From assembly GCA_947466075.1 (NCBI GenBank), contig CANIBP010000046.1, positions 1 through 54,960 on the forward strand: DNA of 54,960 nt. Reading direction: 5' to 3'. The notes below the pieces were generated by a model. The model saw nothing but the letters and a program-made list of their open reading frames with translations. It had not been told where the DNA came from and did not search any database. The stretch is from Verrucomicrobiaceae bacterium (GTDB lineage: Bacteria; Verrucomicrobiota; Verrucomicrobiia; Verrucomicrobiales; Verrucomicrobiaceae). A program made the translations under genes and the position numbers. Shown in pieces: positions 50,551 through 54,960 of the stretch (positions are counted from its first letter, which is position 1; each line of letters starts with the position of its first letter).

Positions 50551-53500
50551 TTGCCGAAACATTGCAGTTTCCCATCCATCGTACTTACATACACGCGACC
50601 TTGAGCAACGGTGATGCCATCCCAAACCGGTGGACTGGTCAATTCGAGGCCAGCGCTTTGCTCACCCGTTTCGACATTCACGGCCCACATCTTGGCCCCA
50701 CGGTGACCTTCCAGCGCTTCATTCTGCTCGTCGAGTTCTTTGAGAATGGCGGGGTCTTTGGCCGCGAGACGTTCAAAAGCATATTCCTCATCGATCATGT
50801 CCGGCGCACCACTGACGAGCACGGTCTTGCCTGCCAGCGCCATGCTGCGGGCAACGATGGGTACAAACCGATCCCACGTGTGCTGGACGAAACTACCGCC
50901 AGCTTTGGCAGGCTTACCAGTCTTGTCCGCGACAGCGCTGCCTTTGAACCACAGCGCCCCCCCGACTTTGCCTTTACCGGTCTCCAATCCAGCGCCCACA
51001 CCATGCGCATCGCTGCCCGAACTGTCGCGTGAGTCACCGTTGTCGAAGTTGCATGCCAGTACAGTACCCGCAGGCTTCACATCCGGTTGCTCAAAGCGCA
51101 GTTGCACCTCGGCTGGCGTGAGCGCCTTGTGATAGAGTGCGAATTGATCCAGCAGTCCGCTGTAGCCACCTTCGTTTGTCTCAGCAACGCCATTGCCATT
51201 GCCCACGATCAATGGATTCGCTGGCTTTCCGCCAACGAGGTCGTTCGCCATGCCTGTGGCGACGAGTTTGCCATCAATGTAGAGCGTCATCTTCTTATCC
51301 TCAGCCAACACACCGACGATGTGATGCCAGCCCTCCGTTAGCGCCTCGGCGGAAACGATGCTGCTGACCTTTGAATCACTGCGGACGTGGAACTGTGGCT
51401 TCTTGTCGTGGAAATCGAGCGCCACACCCAAGCGTGGTCCACCATGGTTCAAAATGGTGCCGTTTGCCGTATCAGGCAGCACCCAGACTTCGACACTGAT
51501 CGGCGTCTTGGTGGGATCGAGCGCAGCTACATCGGGGAACTGCACACTGCCAGGAACCGGTGCGCCTTTGGCCTTCGTTTCAGCTTTGGCCGCTTCTTTC
51601 TTCTTACCTTTACCTTTCTTTTTCGCCTCGGCCTGGGCTTTCAAGGTCTCGCTGTGGCCGACCTGAGTTTCGCCTTTGGGCTGCACGGCGAGCGGTTTGC
51701 CTGCGGCATCCAGCACCACGCTATTACCACGACGTTCGGTGGTCGCGCTTTCGGTATCATAGGCCTCTCCAGGTGGAGCTTTCGGCGTGGAAAACAGCGT
51801 GTACTCCATCGTCGTCGTCCACTTGTAATACTGCGCTTCACGACCATACGAATACACATTCTTGTCATCGTGAACGAGAATGCGGCCCGCCGGTGCATAC
51901 TTGCCGGCCTGGAAGTAACCACCATGACCTCCAGCGAAACTCTTGCCATAAACCCAGTAGCTGCGGTGGAAATTCGAATCATCAAGGAACCCCATCGGTG
52001 CGAAGAGATGCTGCCCTTCGCCTTTGTGAGCACCGCCTTGCTTGTCGAAATCACCGCTTACCGGACCGACTTCAATGCGCTTGCCCGTTGGGTCGATCTT
52101 TTGAGTGCGTAGGAAGGTCCACTTGCCATCGCTGCTCAGGATATCGTTCAGCGCGACGGGCATTTGCAGCGTCTTATGGCGGTCATTCAAATCACCGCCG
52201 GTGTCAGGATCACGATCGTCGTAATTCACCTTTACTTTCATCTCGCCGGTCTTCGCATCGACACGGTAGAACCACAATCCACCATCAAGGAAGCATGAAT
52301 GCCCCGCAACGAAGCTCACAAGGCCATTTTCCACCAACACACTGCCATGCACCGGCCACACACTCTCCATCATCTCCCATGCGCCATGGCTCAGTGGCAC
52401 TGGCGCGCCTTGGAACTTCCACACCAGCGCCCCATCCTTCGCCCGCAGGCAGTAAACATAACCATCATTGCCACCCACATACACGTGACCCTGCCAGTAA
52501 GTAGGCGGTGAATCCATGCGGCCACCGGCGATGTAATGCCATGCTTCTTTGCCAGTGGCGGAATCGAAGGCATGCAGCGTGTGTTTATCCACTTCAGAAA
52601 CGAATGTCAGTCCTACAGCAGAGGTCGTGGTGCTCAGCGGCGGTGTAAGTTTCACTTCCCAAGCCATGCCGAGGTCCTTCTTCAAATCCTGATTCGAAAA
52701 GCCGCTACGAGCATTGTCAGAGCGATACGTCGGCCAATCTTTCGCATCAGGCGCAGTTTCCTCGATCACATCTGCATACGCAGGGCCTTTGCTAAGACGA
52801 GCATTGTCAGGTGTGTGCGGTGGCATCGGATAACGCGGCGCGGAGGCCATCACACTCATGCCATCGAGTTTTGCCTCAGGATAACAGGCGCAGTTGTGCG
52901 GCCCCGCATACGTGAGACCATTGCAAGGCATCACGCCATAGAGACATGCACCACGAACCCAATGGTTGAGATCCCAGTGCTGCTTCTCCATGTCCACATA
53001 CTCGATCCCAGTCCGCGATGGCATGATATATTTCTCCGTCGCCTTCGCCATGTAACAGCGATGATGAAACCAATACGTCCCTTGCGGCACGTCGGGGTAG
53101 AACTGCTTCTTCACCTCGCCCGTCAGCGGATCTCGGCCTGTGTACTCGCCCGTTTGATTGCCACTCGTCGTCCCGGCGTTCCATACCAGTCCCTGCGCCA
53201 CGATCACATCCTCCATACTGCGGTAGCCGCTCTTCTCGTGTGAGGATGACCACAATTCCTTGCCCGTGTCCGCGTTGATGCCTTTCATCAAGCCATCACC
53301 ACCAGCATACAAGATGACATCATTATTCAACACCACTCGCGGCGCGAAGTTGAATTCATAAAGCTTACGGCGGTTCTCCGGCACATCTGCGAACTTCACC
53401 GCGCCCGTCTTCACGTCGCGGCAGGTCAAGCCGTCGCCGTTGTAGTAAACCATGCGCTGGTCATCCAGCGCGAGCGTGATTGGCCCGATCTTATCCTCCA

Positions 53501-54566
53501 CCTCCCACTGCGTCTTTCCACTCTCAGCATTAATCGCCTGAAGCTTGCGCGGTTTGCCATCCCAGTTGAATTCCGTCGTCACCCGCTGCTGATCGCTCTG
53601 CTGCTTTACCGCGAACTCCTCATTTAAGCGCCACGCCTCTGGATTGACCAGCGCAAACAGCGTACCATTGCGATACAGCAACTCCTCTGCGCCCTTGGTC
53701 TGAGGATATTGGCGCACTACTTCACCCGTCGCTCCATCCAAGCAGGTAATCGGATCCGTGATGCCCAGCGTCACATATACTTTGTCCCCAATTGCCGCGA
53801 GACGACGAGTCAACTGCGTCGGGCCTGATTTCAGCGGCCAGAGATGCGTACTCCATTGCGGGATCGCCTTCTTCCACAGCACGGTGCCATTGAAGGCGTC
53901 GCGTGCGATCAGCGCAAACTTCGCCGGCATCAGGATCGAAATTCGGCTTCCCTCGTCCATGATGTAATAGATGCGTCCGCCAGCGCTCACCTGCGCACTC
54001 ACCGACGACATGCGGTCATGGTGGCGACTCCAGCGTGGATTTCCCACCCACTGCATGCGCGAAGGCGGCCCCACCAGCACATCCTTCGAAGTCGGATTGC
54101 CCTTTGAGTCATAGGCATAATGTGTCCACTCATCCATACCCTTTGGCCACGCCTTCGTGATCTTCTCCCAACCGCCCCCCACCTTGCGCACCATCGCCAC
54201 GCCTAAGGGCGTCAACACACGGTCAATTTCATCTTTAGCCACTAGCTTGGCATCTTCGATAACAAGCAGGTTCACATAATTCTCAATGTATGGCAGATGT
54301 TTGCCGTCCCAAGCCTCAATCGAGACCGCACCATAACTACCCGTCTTGGAAATCGATTCACGGATGGCAGGAACCGCGCTCGCATTGGTGGTGAGTCCCT
54401 GGACTTGATACGACTCATTCGCACGCAACTTCCGCGTCACCATGCCGTCATCAAGGCCCACATGCACCACGATGCCGCCTTTCACACCGGATTGCGAAAT
54501 CAGATCAGCCGCATCATCGGCAAACAGTGAGACGGACAATAATAGGAGAGGGATAAGGCTTTTCAT
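50547..54566 (-). CDS. exported PQQ-like beta-propeller protein with an inserted LamG domain
   Basis: From ATG 54566 the 1,339-residue protein has a signal peptide (MKSLIPLLLLSVSLFADDAA). An N-terminal domain of about 150 residues follows, then a WD-like PQQ/BamB-type propeller. Blades are recognisable by the repeated DAxxGxxLW motif (ARDAFNGTVLWKKAIP, INADTGKELWSSSHE, FDSATGKEAWHYIAGG, RAKDGALVWKFQGAP). A Lys-rich linker (KKKGKGKKKEAAKAE) leads into a LamG jelly-roll (about 1015-1160: ISVEVWVLPD, GWHHIVGVLAEDKKMTLYID). The last blade (MWAVNVETGEQSAG ... STMDGKLQCFGK) then closes the propeller, so the LamG domain is inserted in it. Such proteins are outer-surface or periplasmic; catalytic PQQ ligands cannot be confirmed. 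It is coupled to the next gene by a 4-base overlap. Confidence 0.85.
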   Translation of the reverse strand: MKSLIPLLLLSVSLFADDAADLISQSGVKGGIVVHVGLDDGMVTRKLRANESYQVQGLTTNASAVPAIRESISKTGSYGAVSIEAWDGKHLPYIENYVNLLVIEDAKLVAKDEIDRVLTPLGVAMVRKVGGGWEKITKAWPKGMDEWTHYAYDSKGNPTSKDVLVGPPSRMQWVGNPRWSRHHDRMSSVSAQVSAGGRIYYIMDEGSRISILMPAKFALIARDAFNGTVLWKKAIPQWSTHLWPLKSGPTQLTRRLAAIGDKVYVTLGITDPITCLDGATGEVVRQYPQTKGAEELLYRNGTLFALVNPEAWRLNEEFAVKQQSDQQRVTTEFNWDGKPRKLQAINAESGKTQWEVEDKIGPITLALDDQRMVYYNGDGLTCRDVKTGAVKFADVPENRRKLYEFNFAPRVVLNNDVILYAGGDGLMKGINADTGKELWSSSHEKSGYRSMEDVIVAQGLVWNAGTTSGNQTGEYTGRDPLTGEVKKQFYPDVPQGTYWFHHRCYMAKATEKYIMPSRTGIEYVDMEKQHWDLNHWVRGACLYGVMPCNGLTYAGPHNCACYPEAKLDGMSVMASAPRYPMPPHTPDNARLSKGPAYADVIEETAPDAKDWPTYRSDNARSGFSNQDLKKDLGMAWEVKLTPPLSTTTSAVGLTFVSEVDKHTLHAFDSATGKEAWHYIAGGRMDSPPTYWQGHVYVGGNDGYVYCLRAKDGALVWKFQGAPVPLSHGAWEMMESVWPVHGSVLVENGLVSFVAGHSCFLDGGLWFYRVDAKTGEMKVKVNYDDRDPDTGGDLNDRHKTLQMPVALNDILSSDGKWTFLRTQKIDPTGKRIEVGPVSGDFDKQGGAHKGEGQHLFAPMGFLDDSNFHRSYWVYGKSFAGGHGGYFQAGKYAPAGRILVHDDKNVYSYGREAQYYKWTTTMEYTLFSTPKAPPGEAYDTESATTERRGNSVVLDAAGKPLAVQPKGETQVGHSETLKAQAEAKKKGKGKKKEAAKAETKAKGAPVPGSVQFPDVAALDPTKTPISVEVWVLPDTANGTILNHGGPRLGVALDFHDKKPQFHVRSDSKVSSIVSAEALTEGWHHIVGVLAEDKKMTLYIDGKLVATGMANDLVGGKPANPLIVGNGNGVAETNEGGYSGLLDQFALYHKALTPAEVQLRFEQPDVKPAGTVLACNFDNGDSRDSSGSDAHGVGAGLETGKGKVGGALWFKGSAVADKTGKPAKAGGSFVQHTWDRFVPIVARSMALAGKTVLVSGAPDMIDEEYAFERLAAKDPAILKELDEQNEALEGHRGAKMWAVNVETGEQSAGLELTSPPVWDGITVAQGRVYVSTMDGKLQCFGK

Positions 54567-54843
54567 GGTGGGTAAAGGTCCTGCAACGCCAGCGAGCGCC
54601 CGATGTTTCCATCCATTTTCAGTCTTGTTCATGCCCCCAGTTTGATTCGCTACATTACTCTTCAACAAAAAGCTGGGCTAAGCATGTTCAGTATTTCATT
54701 TTGGAATGTCCTTCACTCTAACTTATTGCGACTAAAGAGGGATTTTCACCTTGCCAAAAAAACTCTGCTTAGGCTGTGCTTCTGGAGGCTCAACAAGCGG
54801 CAACAACTCATTAGGTCGTGTTTGAAAACCTGTCGATTGGCAA

Positions 54844-54960
54844 ATGGCAAAGGTTGCGGCATGGTTCCGTGCTGATGAAAACACAACGCTTTGCATGCTG
54901 GGGGCCGCTCAAAGAGCGGCTCAAAAAAATGGTCCCCTGAAGCTTGCGGCAGACCTCCAG
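54844..54960 (+). CDS. possible 5' end of a plus-strand gene running off the window
   Basis: From ATG 54844 a frame of 39 codons is open to the window end (MAKVAAWFRADENTTLCMLG ...). It has balanced composition but no ribosome-binding sequence and no recognisable motif. The preceding stretch 54567-54843 is gene-free apart from the presumed promoter of the PQQ/LamG gene. A later base outside the window would decide whether this is real. Confidence 0.25.
   Translation, partial: MAKVAAWFRADENTTLCMLGAAQRAAQKNGPLKLAADLQ

Noticed and set aside
54577..54596. Possible fifth dyad site before the PQQ/LamG gene (TGCAACG-CCAG-CGAGCGC)
   Set aside because: Only the left arm matches; the right arm keeps just CG.
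1..54960. CRISPR array, prophage or integrative element carrying an integrase
   Set aside because: No regularly spaced repeats, phage structural genes or integrase motifs were seen anywhere in the window.

Overview
The window looks like a chromosomal segment of a Gram-negative bacterium of the Verrucomicrobiota (a Prosthecobacter- or Verrucomicrobium-like organism is my guess). The pointers are a PEP-CTERM protein, an ExbB fused to a DUF2341/LamG ectodomain, a giant PQQ-propeller/LamG protein coupled to a small cysteine-anchored protein, and a type II secretion locus with very divergent accessory subunits. This placement is inference from gene content; no rRNA is present.

Layout. 1-5,000: a truncated nucleotidyltransferase gene, three tandem hairpins, a secreted S53 (sedolisin) protease on the minus strand, then a plus-strand set with a multi-pass ABC-exporter-like permease and two tail-anchored proteins, closed by a strong bidirectional terminator. 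5,000-8,200: sucD, dgkA and a secreted protein on the minus strand, a periplasmic HMA-like protein on the plus strand, and tRNA-Ser(GGA). 8,200-9,700: a decayed stretch with an M28 peptidase pseudogene. 9,795-11,629: a PhoB/PhoR-like two-component pair whose kinase has no membrane segment.

11,669-33,365 is the centrepiece: nine minus-strand genes with gaps of 1-26 bp, apparently one operon of about 21.7 kb. In transcription order they are a TpsB (FhaC/ShlB-type) outer-membrane translocator, a DUF2341-LamG-ExbB fusion, ExbD, TonB, a putative porin, a periplasmic coiled-coil protein, a parvulin-type PPIase, a 3,843-residue filamentous-haemagglutinin-like TpsA with a DUF3739-like C-terminus, and a TPR protein. 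It reads as a two-partner secretion system with its own proton-motive-force transducer, porin and chaperones.

33,538-37,502: a membrane-anchored protein, a PstS-like secreted protein with a clear terminator, a PEP-CTERM protein and a one-cysteine redoxin. 37,577-48,375: a type II secretion locus split into two divergent arms, gspE-F-G-H-I-J (minus) and gspK-L-M-(C-like)-D (plus). 48,414-49,530: a dead IS3-family element. 49,540-54,566: two translationally coupled genes, the PQQ/LamG giant and its small partner.

A dyad of the form TGYWACG-N4-CGTNACA occurs twice before the two-component genes, once before the TpsB operon and once between the divergent type II secretion arms. This suggests shared control of the two export systems and the signalling pair. 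The dyad is visible directly; the regulatory meaning is inference.
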